A DNA stretch of 64,000 nt, taken from Bin87 sp964347975. GTDB lineage: Bacteria; Chloroflexota; Dehalococcoidia; Lucifugimonadales; UBA3495. Both the position numbers and the translations under genes were made by a program. Where the stretch lies: positions 62,001-126,000 of the forward strand of contig CAYGAY010000001.1 in assembly GCA_964347975.1 (NCBI GenBank), read 5' to 3'. Below, piece by piece: positions 57,298-64,000 of this stretch (position 1 is the stretch's first letter; every line of letters begins with the position of its first letter). The notes under the pieces were generated by a model that was not told where the DNA came from, ran no database searches, and worked only from the letters and a program-made list of their open reading frames with translations.

Positions 57298-59622
57298 ATG
57301 CCGGACTACACCCCCAATATGGTCCTTACCAGCGACAAGGAATACAAGGTTGTCGGCACTCGCCCGGTGCGTCATGACGGCGCGGACAAAGTGACCGGCA
57401 TCGCTCGCTATAGCGCCGACCTGAACCTGCCGGGAATGCTGTATGGAGAGGTGCTCCGCAGCCCGCACGCCCATGCGCGCATCAGGTCCATCGACACCAG
57501 CAAGGCCGAGGCCGTGCCCGGCGTCCGCGCCGTCATCACCGGCGCCGACATCGTGGAGCCAACCGGCCGCGCCTCCGACCTTGCCGAAGGCGCGATGATC
57601 AACTTCAAGTTCCTGAGCAACAACATCATGGCCCAGGACAAAGCGCTCTACAAGGGCCATGCCCTGGCCGCCGTAGCCGCCATCAACTCCCATGTGGCAG
57701 AGGAAGCCCTTGCCCTGATCGACGTGGACTACGAGGTACTTCCTCCGGTGATGCACGCCCGGGACGCGATGGCCGAGGGCGCTACCCTGGTCCACGAGCG
57801 CCTGGCTGCGTTGAACAGCGCGGCTACTCGGGCCGGCGGCATCCTGGACGACGACGACGGCTCCACCGGCACTAATATTGCCAACCGTTTTGAATTCCGC
57901 ATGGGCGATCTGGACGCCGGGTTCGGGGAAGCCGATGTGGTTGTGGAACGCAGCGTCGCCACCTCCGCCGTCCACCAGGGCTACATTGAACCCCACAGCG
58001 GCACGGCCATGTGGCACCAGGACGGCAGCCTGACCATTTGGTCCAGTAGCCAGGGGCACTTCACAGTCCGCGAACATACGGCGCGACTGGTTGGCATCCC
58101 CGTCTCCAAAGTCAAGGCCATTCCCATGGAAATCGGAGGCGGCTTCGGCGCGAAACTCGCCGTTTATATGGAACCCCTGGCCGCCCTCCTGGCCCAAAAG
58201 GCTCACGCTCCCGTCAAGGTTGCAATGAGCCGCACCGAAGTATTCGAGGCCACTGGACCCACCTCAGGAACGGAAATCTCCTGCAAAATCGGCGCGACCA
58301 ACGACGGAAAGATTACCGCCGCTGAAGTCCACCTCGTCTTCGAGGCCGGCGCCTTCCCCGGCTCGCCGGTGGCCGGCGCCGCCAACTGCGTATTGGCTGC
58401 CTACGACATTGCCAACACCTACATCGAAGGCTACGACATCGTGGTCAACCGGCCTAAGACGGCGGCCTATCGCGCTCCCGGTTCGCCCGCCGCCGCCTAC
58501 TGCGTCGAAGTCGCGCTGGACGAACTGGCCGAAAAGCTGGGCATCGACCCCATCGACCTCCGCCTGATCAACAGCGCCAGGGAAGGCACCCGTCGGCCCA
58601 CCGGCCCGCTCACCCCCAAGGTCGGCTATATCGAGACCTTGGAGGCAACCAAGTCTCACCCCCACTACACGGCTCCCAAAAACGGGAAGCGCATGGGACG
58701 CGGCGTCGCCGCCGGATTCTGGGGCAACAACACGGGCCCGTCTGCCGCCGTCGCCCTGGTCAACCCGGACGGCACGGTGACGTTGACGGAAGGTTCTCCC
58801 GACATCGGCGGCACCCGCGCCTCGGTGTCCCAGCAGTTTGCCGAGGTCCTGGGCATCGCCGCCGAGGACGTGCATCCCCAGATCGGCGATACCGACAGCA
58901 TCGGTTTCACCTCCAACACCGGCGGCAGCAGCGTCACCTTCAAGACCGGTTTCGCCGCATACACCGCTGCCCAGGACGTGAAACAGCAGGTGATCGCGCG
59001 CGCCGCCCGCATCTGGGAAGTGGAGAGCGAAGACGTGCTCTACGAGGACGGCGTCCTCAAGCACCGCTCCGACGACCAGCTCCAGATGACCTTCCAGCAA
59101 CTGGCGGCCCGGCAAGTTCCCACTGGCGGCCCCATAGTCGGGCGGGGCGGCGTGAACCCCGGCGGCGCCGGCCCCTGCATCGGCGTCCACATCGTTGACG
59201 TGGAAGTTGACGAGGATACCGGCAAGGTGGACGTCGTGCGCTACACCGCCGTCCAGGACGCTGGCAAGGCCATCCATCCCTCCTACGTGGAGGGACAGAT
59301 CCAGGGTGGCGCTGTCCAGGGGATCGGCTGGGCCCTTAACGAGGAATACTACATCAGCGATCAGGGCCATATGCTCAATTCCAGTTTCCTCGATTACCGC
59401 ATGCCCACGAGCCTGGACCTGCCCATGATCGACACCTGTATCGTCGAGGTGGACAATCCGAACCATCCTTACGGCGTGCGTGGCGTGGGCGAAGTGCCCA
59501 TCGTCCCCCCCATGGCCGCCATCGCCAATGCCATCTACGACGCCATCGGCGTCCGCCTGACCGTCCTCCCCATGAACCCCGGCAACGTGCTGGAAGCCCT
59601 TTGGGAAAAGAACGGCAAGTAA
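57298..59622 (+). CDS. Xanthine dehydrogenase-family molybdopterin-binding subunit
   Basis: The 774-residue large (molybdenum) subunit of a xanthine/aldehyde-oxidase type hydroxylase. Aldehyde-oxidase-like N-terminal domain (PVRHDGADKVTGIARYSADL), pterin-binding QGHFTVREH, EIGGGFGAKL and AAYRAPGSPAAAYCVE, and catalytic Glu in GVRGVGEVPIVPP. Reads as a hydroxylase of aldehydes, purines or aromatic/CO-type substrates. FAD and iron-sulfur subunits are not in the window, so it may pair with remote subunits. GGAGG SD. Confidence 0.94.
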   Translation: MPDYTPNMVLTSDKEYKVVGTRPVRHDGADKVTGIARYSADLNLPGMLYGEVLRSPHAHARIRSIDTSKAEAVPGVRAVITGADIVEPTGRASDLAEGAMINFKFLSNNIMAQDKALYKGHALAAVAAINSHVAEEALALIDVDYEVLPPVMHARDAMAEGATLVHERLAALNSAATRAGGILDDDDGSTGTNIANRFEFRMGDLDAGFGEADVVVERSVATSAVHQGYIEPHSGTAMWHQDGSLTIWSSSQGHFTVREHTARLVGIPVSKVKAIPMEIGGGFGAKLAVYMEPLAALLAQKAHAPVKVAMSRTEVFEATGPTSGTEISCKIGATNDGKITAAEVHLVFEAGAFPGSPVAGAANCVLAAYDIANTYIEGYDIVVNRPKTAAYRAPGSPAAAYCVEVALDELAEKLGIDPIDLRLINSAREGTRRPTGPLTPKVGYIETLEATKSHPHYTAPKNGKRMGRGVAAGFWGNNTGPSAAVALVNPDGTVTLTEGSPDIGGTRASVSQQFAEVLGIAAEDVHPQIGDTDSIGFTSNTGGSSVTFKTGFAAYTAAQDVKQQVIARAARIWEVESEDVLYEDGVLKHRSDDQLQMTFQQLAARQVPTGGPIVGRGGVNPGGAGPCIGVHIVDVEVDEDTGKVDVVRYTAVQDAGKAIHPSYVEGQIQGGAVQGIGWALNEEYYISDQGHMLNSSFLDYRMPTSLDLPMIDTCIVEVDNPNHPYGVRGVGEVPIVPPMAAIANAIYDAIGVRLTVLPMNPGNVLEALWEKNGK

Positions 59623-59634
59623 GCTCCAATCAAG

Positions 59635-59657
59635 CCCCTCTCCCTGAGGGAGAGGGG
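59635..59657. repeat. CCCCTCTCCC palindrome
   Basis: CCCCTCTCCC (59635-59644) and GGGAGAGGGG (59648-59657) form a perfect 10-bp stem with TGA loop, followed by GTTGGGGTGAGGGT. This palindrome type is dispersed in many bacteria; here it separates the hydroxylase gene from the MoaD-like gene. No T-run, so weak as a terminator. Confidence 0.7.
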
Positions 59658-59678
59658 TTGGGGTGAGGGTGAAACAAT

Positions 59679-59969
59679 ATGCCCGACGTATGGATACCCC
59701 CGCAAATGCAGCGTATCACCGGCGCCCCCGACCGGGTGCAAGTCCCCGGCGCCACCGTCCGCCAGGTCATCAACAACTTGGAGCGGCTCCACCCCGGCAT
59801 CAAGGAACTGCTCTACGATGAGGAACTGGACGACATAACCCCCGGCCTGGCCGTAATCGTAGATGGCGACGTGAGCCAGCTGGGCTTGCTGGAGCGAGTA
59901 AGCGAGGACAGCGAAATGCACTTTCTGCCGGCCATCGGGGGCGGGCAAGCAGACAGGAGATTGCGATGA
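59679..59969 (+). CDS. MoaD/ThiS family protein with C-terminal extension
   Basis: A 96-residue ubiquitin-like sulfur carrier: GATVRQVINNLERLHPGIKELL ... MHFLPAIGGG. In MoaD the terminal Gly-Gly is adenylated and thiolated; here GGG is followed by QADRRLR, so processing or a non-canonical role is implied. It sits next to a molybdenum hydroxylase gene, in keeping with molybdopterin supply. The last codons overlap the next gene (ATGA). Confidence 0.75.
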   Translation: MPDVWIPPQMQRITGAPDRVQVPGATVRQVINNLERLHPGIKELLYDEELDDITPGLAVIVDGDVSQLGLLERVSEDSEMHFLPAIGGGQADRRLR

Positions 59970-60241
59970 CTGAGGCGCGAAAGAACGACCCCACTAAAAA
60001 TGCCGGCGCAGCCGCGAAAAAGCGCCGCCCGGAAACGCTGGCCGATTTTATGGAACTGGACAGCGTTATTGGCATCCTGAACAGTAGCGAATTTGTCCCC
60101 GGCGGCGCCAATATGTCGGTGGACACCGGCAAAAAATTCGCCGCCTTGCTCTACGAGAAATACCAGAAGGAACAGGAGCAGGCCCGTCTGCGCTATGAAA
60201 GGGAACGAGCAAAATGCCAAAATGAGCAAGAACCGGAATGA
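59966..60241 (+). CDS. Candidate antitoxin of PIN pair
   Basis: A 91-residue, highly charged protein with a basic N-terminus (TKNAGAAAKKRRPETLADFME) and a Lys/Glu/Arg-rich helix at the end. No known antitoxin fold is evident, but it overlaps the PIN-domain gene by four bases (ATGA), the standard layout of a VapBC-type module. It also overlaps the MoaD-like gene, so the module is embedded in that operon. Confidence 0.55.
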   Translation: MTEARKNDPTKNAGAAAKKRRPETLADFMELDSVIGILNSSEFVPGGANMSVDTGKKFAALLYEKYQKEQEQARLRYERERAKCQNEQEPE

Positions 60242-60645
60242 CATTGATTGACACTGGCCCCCTCGTCGCACTGATTGATGATGATGACCAGCATTATGCC
60301 GCGTGTACTGCCGCCGTCCGCAGTTTAACGTTTCCATTGCTGACTACCTGGCCCTGCCTTACTGAGGCGATGTACCTGCTGGGACAGGTTGGCGGCTATA
60401 GGTATCAAGCCGCTCTGTGGAGTATGCACTTCAGAGGGCAAGTTGCTTTGCACCAGTTGACCCCGGCGGAAACCGCCCGCATGGCCGAATTAATGGAACA
60501 ATACCGGGACACACCCATGGACCTGGCCGACGCTTCGCTGGTAGCAGCCGCCGAGAGTCTTGCCTTGCGCCGGGTGTTCACCGTTGATCGGCAGTTTTAC
60601 ATCTACCGCCTCAAAGACGGTTCGGCGCTGGAAGTTGTGCCGTAG
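60238..60645 (+). CDS. PIN domain ribonuclease (VapC-like toxin)
   Basis: The 135-residue PIN protein has Asp in IDTGPLVALID near the N-terminus, Glu in WPCLTEAMYLL, Asp in MDLADASLVAAAE and Asp in FTVDRQFYIYR, matching the four acidic residues of PIN nucleases. Likely RNA-cleaving toxin of a TA pair. Overlap with the upstream small gene supports this. Ends 9 bases from the convergent DUF3352 gene. Confidence 0.88.
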   Translation: MTLIDTGPLVALIDDDDQHYAACTAAVRSLTFPLLTTWPCLTEAMYLLGQVGGYRYQAALWSMHFRGQVALHQLTPAETARMAELMEQYRDTPMDLADASLVAAAESLALRRVFTVDRQFYIYRLKDGSALEVVP

Positions 60646-60653
60646 GCCGTCGG

Positions 60654-62429
60654 CTACTCCGGAAACAGCGTCAGCGCCGCCGTAACCCGGCTGTAATCCG
60701 TATCGCCGGCGCTGTCCATAGCTACCACTCCTAATCCCTCGGCCAGTATCCGGTACTGGTCAGCGTCAGTGCCTATGTCGTCCGGTTCCAGCTGCCGGAT
60801 AATCCGGTTGACGTCAACGTAGGCTAGAAACTGGCGGTTGCCGGCCAGGTGGTCCACCGCCCGGCGATACTCGGCATCCGACGACAGGGCTACGCCCGCG
60901 CCGTTCTGCCGCTCTATGATGGCCGCCAGCGCGTCCTCCGTGCTGCCCAGCGTCAGATAGCCGTCGTGCAGCACATACCCCGGCGCATAGGCCGTGCCGT
61001 CAATACGGAACACCGTGGCGTCATCGTTGGCCCCCACGTCGGCAGTGTCGCTTCGTGCAAAAGAGGACAGATACATTTCAATCAGGCCGGTCACGTCGCC
61101 CATCGTGTCTTGCAAGCCGTCTTTGCCGTCCTCCCGGTAAGACAACATCGCCACCGCGTCAACCGGGTTATTTGCCGGGTCATCCTCCATTGCATCAAAG
61201 TCAAACTCGCTGGCCGCCAATATTGCCTCGCCGGCCAGATGGTCAAATAAATCCGCCTCCAGGTCAATGCCGGTAAAATCCTGCGCCAGTCCAAAGCCCA
61301 GGTCCAGCGCGTCGGCCAGCGTGGCGTTGTCTGCCAACTCCCGCGGGCTTATCCCGGACAGGCCGTCGTTAATTTCGTCCAGCATCCCGGGGTAAGGAAG
61401 CACGTCGACGATTTCGTACTCTCTCAAAGCCGCTCGCCAGCGGTCGACGTCCGGGTCAAAGGCCGCCGCCACGAACCCCAGGGTGTCGTCGGACAGCAGA
61501 CGGGCCGGGTCGTCCAAATCGCCCACTTCCAGCCCGAAATCGGTAGTGGTGGGCGATACTATTTCCATCACCACGCCCCGCTCCACCCACGCTGCGGAAA
61601 TTGCTATCCATTCGGGAGTTTGGTTTTCAAACGCTCCTAATCCTCCGACTCCCGGAAATCCAAGACTGCCCAATGCAAAGTCTTCCCACGACGCCAGCGC
61701 GCGTCGGTAATCGATGTAGGATGAGTTGAACCGGTGTTCCGGCAAGGCCGCCCGCGCCGCCATAAAGTCCTCCGTATCGGCAAGCGACCCGCCGCCATCG
61801 CCGTCAATGCGGTCCAGCGTGTCCTCCAGTGCGCTTTCGTCGGTGGCGTACACCAGCCAGTCATCAGTCAGCGCGTAAGCCTGATGCTTATCCTCATCCA
61901 CCCATGTATCAAAACCCCGGTGCGAACCGGCGTCAAAATCCGTCTCTTCCGTATCCGTCATGTATTCCAGCCACTTGCTGAGAAAGTCGGCGGCGACATC
62001 GGCATCGCGGACGCCGATGATAGCGGCGGCGGTCAGCTCCTCCTGCTCGACGTCGAAGGCAAGCACGCCCCCCGAAATCTCCGGCCCAATCCAGGGCGCG
62101 ACCTCAGTGTCAAAGTCGATGTCCGTCTCGTCGGCAAAATCCTCTTTCAGCTCCGCAACCAGTTCCTCAAATGCCGGGTACTCGTTGAAACGCCCCCAAA
62201 TATCCCGCATCTCATCAAACTGCCCGCCGCCCGGCGTGAGCGTGAACCAGGCGTAGGCCAGTGTGTCCGGCGGGTAAAACTGCGCCGAGTACTCCGGCTC
62301 TTTCGCCCCGACCAGCAAGGCCAGCAGCGGACTCGGCACGGGAATCAGCCCACGCCACATCGCCACGGCTGCGATTACGACAGCGATGACAACGATGGCG
62401 GCAATCGCCCCGATTATCTTTATCAACAT
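60654..62429 (-). CDS. DUF3352 domain protein, membrane-anchored
   Basis: A 591-residue protein with an N-terminal membrane anchor (IGAIAAIVVIAVVIAAVAMWRG) and a large acidic extracytoplasmic domain (PPDTLAYAWFTLTPGG, and repeated strand/helix blocks) that fits DUF3352, a family of unknown function common in Chloroflexota, cyanobacteria and Deinococcus. ATG 62429 is preceded by GGAGG. Likely surface-exposed. Convergent with the PIN gene and divergent from PAC2. Confidence 0.78.
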   Translation of the reverse strand: MLIKIIGAIAAIVVIAVVIAAVAMWRGLIPVPSPLLALLVGAKEPEYSAQFYPPDTLAYAWFTLTPGGGQFDEMRDIWGRFNEYPAFEELVAELKEDFADETDIDFDTEVAPWIGPEISGGVLAFDVEQEELTAAAIIGVRDADVAADFLSKWLEYMTDTEETDFDAGSHRGFDTWVDEDKHQAYALTDDWLVYATDESALEDTLDRIDGDGGGSLADTEDFMAARAALPEHRFNSSYIDYRRALASWEDFALGSLGFPGVGGLGAFENQTPEWIAISAAWVERGVVMEIVSPTTTDFGLEVGDLDDPARLLSDDTLGFVAAAFDPDVDRWRAALREYEIVDVLPYPGMLDEINDGLSGISPRELADNATLADALDLGFGLAQDFTGIDLEADLFDHLAGEAILAASEFDFDAMEDDPANNPVDAVAMLSYREDGKDGLQDTMGDVTGLIEMYLSSFARSDTADVGANDDATVFRIDGTAYAPGYVLHDGYLTLGSTEDALAAIIERQNGAGVALSSDAEYRRAVDHLAGNRQFLAYVDVNRIIRQLEPDDIGTDADQYRILAEGLGVVAMDSAGDTDYSRVTAALTLFPE

Positions 62430-62599
62430 GGATAATACTCCTCCCAACGTCCGATTGATATGTGAACAGGGTATCACAGGACCCAGGCGCCTCGTTCTCC
62501 TGGGATGCAGTTTTATGAGCCCGCCGCTTCAAAAACATGACGCTGATGCTGGTTGCGCTCCTTGAAAATCCGGCCCGTCTCTGGCAAGATTATCCCACT

Positions 62600-63514
62600 A
62601 TGATGATTGGCGCATTTGAACTGCAGGAACCCTTGCCTGAGTTGCGGAACCCTCATGTGTTCGCCATGATCCGCCCCTGGGTGGACGTGGGCAGCGTGGG
62701 CACCCTGACCCTCAATCGGTTGGAACGGTATCTCGGCTCAAGAGAACTGGGCCGGCTTCACCGGCCTGGCGAGTTCTTCGATTTCACCCGCTACCGGCCC
62801 AGCATGCGCCTGGTGGAGAACGAGCGGCGGGTCCGTATTCCCAACAGCATCATCCGGTACGCCACCACCGAAAACGGCCCCGACTACCTCTTCTTCCACC
62901 TGCGCGAACCCCACGCCAACAGCGAAACTTACACGGAATCCATCCTGCAAGTGGTCGAATCCTTCAACGTCAAACGGTACTGCCGCCTGGGGGCAATGTA
63001 CGACGCTGTACCCCACACTCGCCCTCTCCTCGTCACCGGTTCTTTGGGGTCTGTGCCCCAGCTTCGGCCCGTCCCCAACCTGAAGCTCCGGGGCAGCACC
63101 TACCAGGGGCCGACCACGATCATGAACCTGGTGTCCGACGGCATTGAACGCATGGAGATTGAAGCCATCAACTTCATGGTTCACCTGCCCCAATACGTCC
63201 AGTTGGACGAAGATTACAACGGAACCGCCAGAATGATCGAAGTGCTCTCATCGGTCTACTCGGAGATTCCCGCAGACTTGGCGCCGACGCGACGCGGTCA
63301 AAGGCAGTACCGGGAGCTGAATGCGGCGGTCGAACGCAATTCCGACCTCCAGGGCCTGATCCGGCAGATGGAAGATTACTACGATACCAACGAAGCAGAG
63401 GCTTCGGTTGCTGATGAGAACAGCGGGGACGCGGGGGATGCGGTCGCATTGTCACCGGAAATCGAACAGTTCCTCAGTGAACTGGGCGAGGAATTCGGCC
63501 AACGCGAAGAATAG
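62600..63514 (+). CDS. PAC2 family protein
   Basis: The 304-residue protein matches the PAC2 (proteasome assembly chaperone-like) family: WVDVGSVGTLTLNRLERYLGS, GPDYLFFHLREPHANSETYTESI, CRLGAMYDAVPHTRPLLVTGS. In bacteria PAC2-like proteins are of unknown role, often in actinobacterial-type or Chloroflexota genomes. ATG 62600 has no SD but TTGAAA at 62561 and an A/T-rich box just before it would fit a leaderless transcript. A terminator follows the stop. Confidence 0.85.
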   Translation: MMIGAFELQEPLPELRNPHVFAMIRPWVDVGSVGTLTLNRLERYLGSRELGRLHRPGEFFDFTRYRPSMRLVENERRVRIPNSIIRYATTENGPDYLFFHLREPHANSETYTESILQVVESFNVKRYCRLGAMYDAVPHTRPLLVTGSLGSVPQLRPVPNLKLRGSTYQGPTTIMNLVSDGIERMEIEAINFMVHLPQYVQLDEDYNGTARMIEVLSSVYSEIPADLAPTRRGQRQYRELNAAVERNSDLQGLIRQMEDYYDTNEAEASVADENSGDAGDAVALSPEIEQFLSELGEEFGQREE

Positions 63515-63537
63515 AACGTGCGCCCGGCAAACGCATA

Positions 63538-63566
63538 AAGCCGGGTCGCTGACCCGGCTTATTTAG
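63538..63566. terminator. Bidirectional terminator between PAC2 and tRNA genes
   Basis: AAGCCGGGTC (63538-63547) and GACCCGGCTT (63551-63560) form a perfect 10-bp stem with a GCT loop, followed by ATTTAG. On the minus strand AAATAAGCC precedes it, so it could serve both the PAC2 gene and the tRNA gene. Confidence 0.75.
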
Positions 63567-63581
63567 CGCCAAGGGCGATTA

Positions 63582-63656
63582 TGGTGGCGACGGATGGATT
63601 CGAACCAACGACCTAGCGCTTATGAAGCGCCCGCTCTGCCACTGAGCTACGTCGCC
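63582..63656 (-). tRNA. tRNA-Met (CAT anticodon)
   Basis: Full cloverleaf on the minus strand, with encoded CCA (63582-63584). Acceptor GGCGACG pairs with CGTCGCC, D-stem GCTC/GAGC, anticodon stem closing TTCATAA with CAT at 63622-63624, and TTCGAAT T-loop. G1-C72 pairing argues against an initiator tRNA; elongator Met or Ile2 (lysidine-modified CAT) cannot be separated from sequence alone. One U-U mismatch in the T-stem. Confidence 0.93.
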
Positions 63657-63739
63657 CACCGCGCAGCCACGGCCAGACGCCGACGCTACCACGCTCCAGA
63701 ATATGGTAAGGGTAGTACCATCGGGTTGTCAATTGGATA

Positions 63740-64000
63740 ATGGCTACTTCCGACGGCCAGGATACCCAGGTTGCGCTCGCAGATACCGTCGTTCAAATGG
63801 AGTCTTTGGTAGCCCGCCTGTGCCGCCAATTGGATCCCTTCCCGGCGTTCCTTGGCATGACCACCATCCAGGCGATAGAGCTTGACCCCATCCCGGCGCC
63901 TAACCCCAACTTGGGATGCGTCGTCCTGACGCCCGACGGCGCTATTGCCGAACTGGACGTGACCGCCATCCCAGGGATCGTAGGTGTCCTGGAAGTTGAC
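63740..64000 (+). CDS. Hypothetical protein, 3' partial
   Basis: A frame open to the window edge, starting at ATG 63740 after the tRNA gene. The first 87 residues (VVQMESLVARLCRQLDPFP..., NPNLGCVVLTPDGAIAELDVTAIPG) show no family I recognise and have no signal peptide. Only the N-terminal part is visible, so no function can be proposed. Confidence 0.6.
   Translation, partial: MATSDGQDTQVALADTVVQMESLVARLCRQLDPFPAFLGMTTIQAIELDPIPAPNPNLGCVVLTPDGAIAELDVTAIPGIVGVLEVD

Noticed and set aside
59635..59670. The CCCCTCTCCC hairpin as terminator of the hydroxylase gene
   Set aside because: No T-run follows, and the gene downstream appears to be in the same operon; it is a dispersed palindrome instead.

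Overview
The window is about 64 kb of GC-rich, densely packed bacterial chromosome with one tRNA gene and partial genes at both edges. The gene set points to a Chloroflexota bacterium, most likely SAR202/Dehalococcoidia-like, free-living or host-associated. This is an inference from gene content: luciferase-like (LLM) flavin oxidoreductases, hydantoinase/oxoprolinase A and B subunits, a DUF849 beta-keto acid cleavage enzyme, an amidase, an acyl-CoA dehydrogenase, a molybdenum hydroxylase, lipoproteins with Pro/Thr-rich linkers, and many small toxin-antitoxin-like genes. No ribosomal RNA or other strong taxonomic marker is present; dnaN would be the best gene to place it.

Layout. 0-7 kb: LLM oxidoreductase, coiled-coil membrane protein, a MITE-like palindrome (1777-1940), FMN-binding split-barrel protein, M19 dipeptidase, S9 prolyl-oligopeptidase and iron-type alcohol dehydrogenase. 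7-13 kb is an accessory block: a fused, decayed DUF4258/DUF2283 toxin-antitoxin remnant, a NotI-like R-M pair with a shortened nuclease, DinB, a DUF4926-enoyl-CoA hydratase fusion, DUF4926, DUF6883 and a DUF262 GmrSD-like protein. 13-23 kb: acyl-CoA dehydrogenase, SDR, panB, a frameshifted retropepsin with DUF2442/DUF4160, then a tightly overlapping operon sbcD - P1 peptidase - DUF2520 protein - secreted FN3 protein, preceded by a family 5 uracil-DNA glycosylase. 23-31 kb: hydantoinase B and A subunits separated by a Panacea toxin-antitoxin pair, a methyltransferase-nuclease fusion, a PIG-L deacetylase and a PaREP1/HEPN-like gene.

31-45 kb: divergent alaX/dnaN, acetamidase/formamidase, SDR, DUF5615/double-DUF433 pair, membrane pyrophosphatase, phosphoesterase, lipoprotein, second LLM enzyme, HAD hydrolase, amidase with a GatC/AtzG-like partner. 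45-51 kb: CPBP protease, trpA, then aroF preceded by what looks like a complete transcription attenuator (promoter, Tyr/Phe-rich 34-codon leader, antiterminator, terminator), then GNAT, cytidylate-kinase-like and rhomboid genes. 51-64 kb: an AAA ATPase plus nuclease-like pair, a broken trypsin-RCC1 lipoprotein gene, an MNT-HEPN fusion, DUF849 enzyme, a retropepsin pair, xanthine-dehydrogenase-type subunit - MoaD-like - antitoxin - PIN operon, DUF3352 protein, PAC2 protein, tRNA-Met(CAT) and the start of an unknown gene.

Functionally the window combines scavenging of amides, peptides, cyclic imides and acyl compounds with a heavy load of toxin-antitoxin, restriction and candidate defence modules. 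The strongest regulatory signal is the aroF attenuator. Recurrent extended -10 promoters (TGnTATAAT) without a good -35 suggest a common promoter style in this genome.
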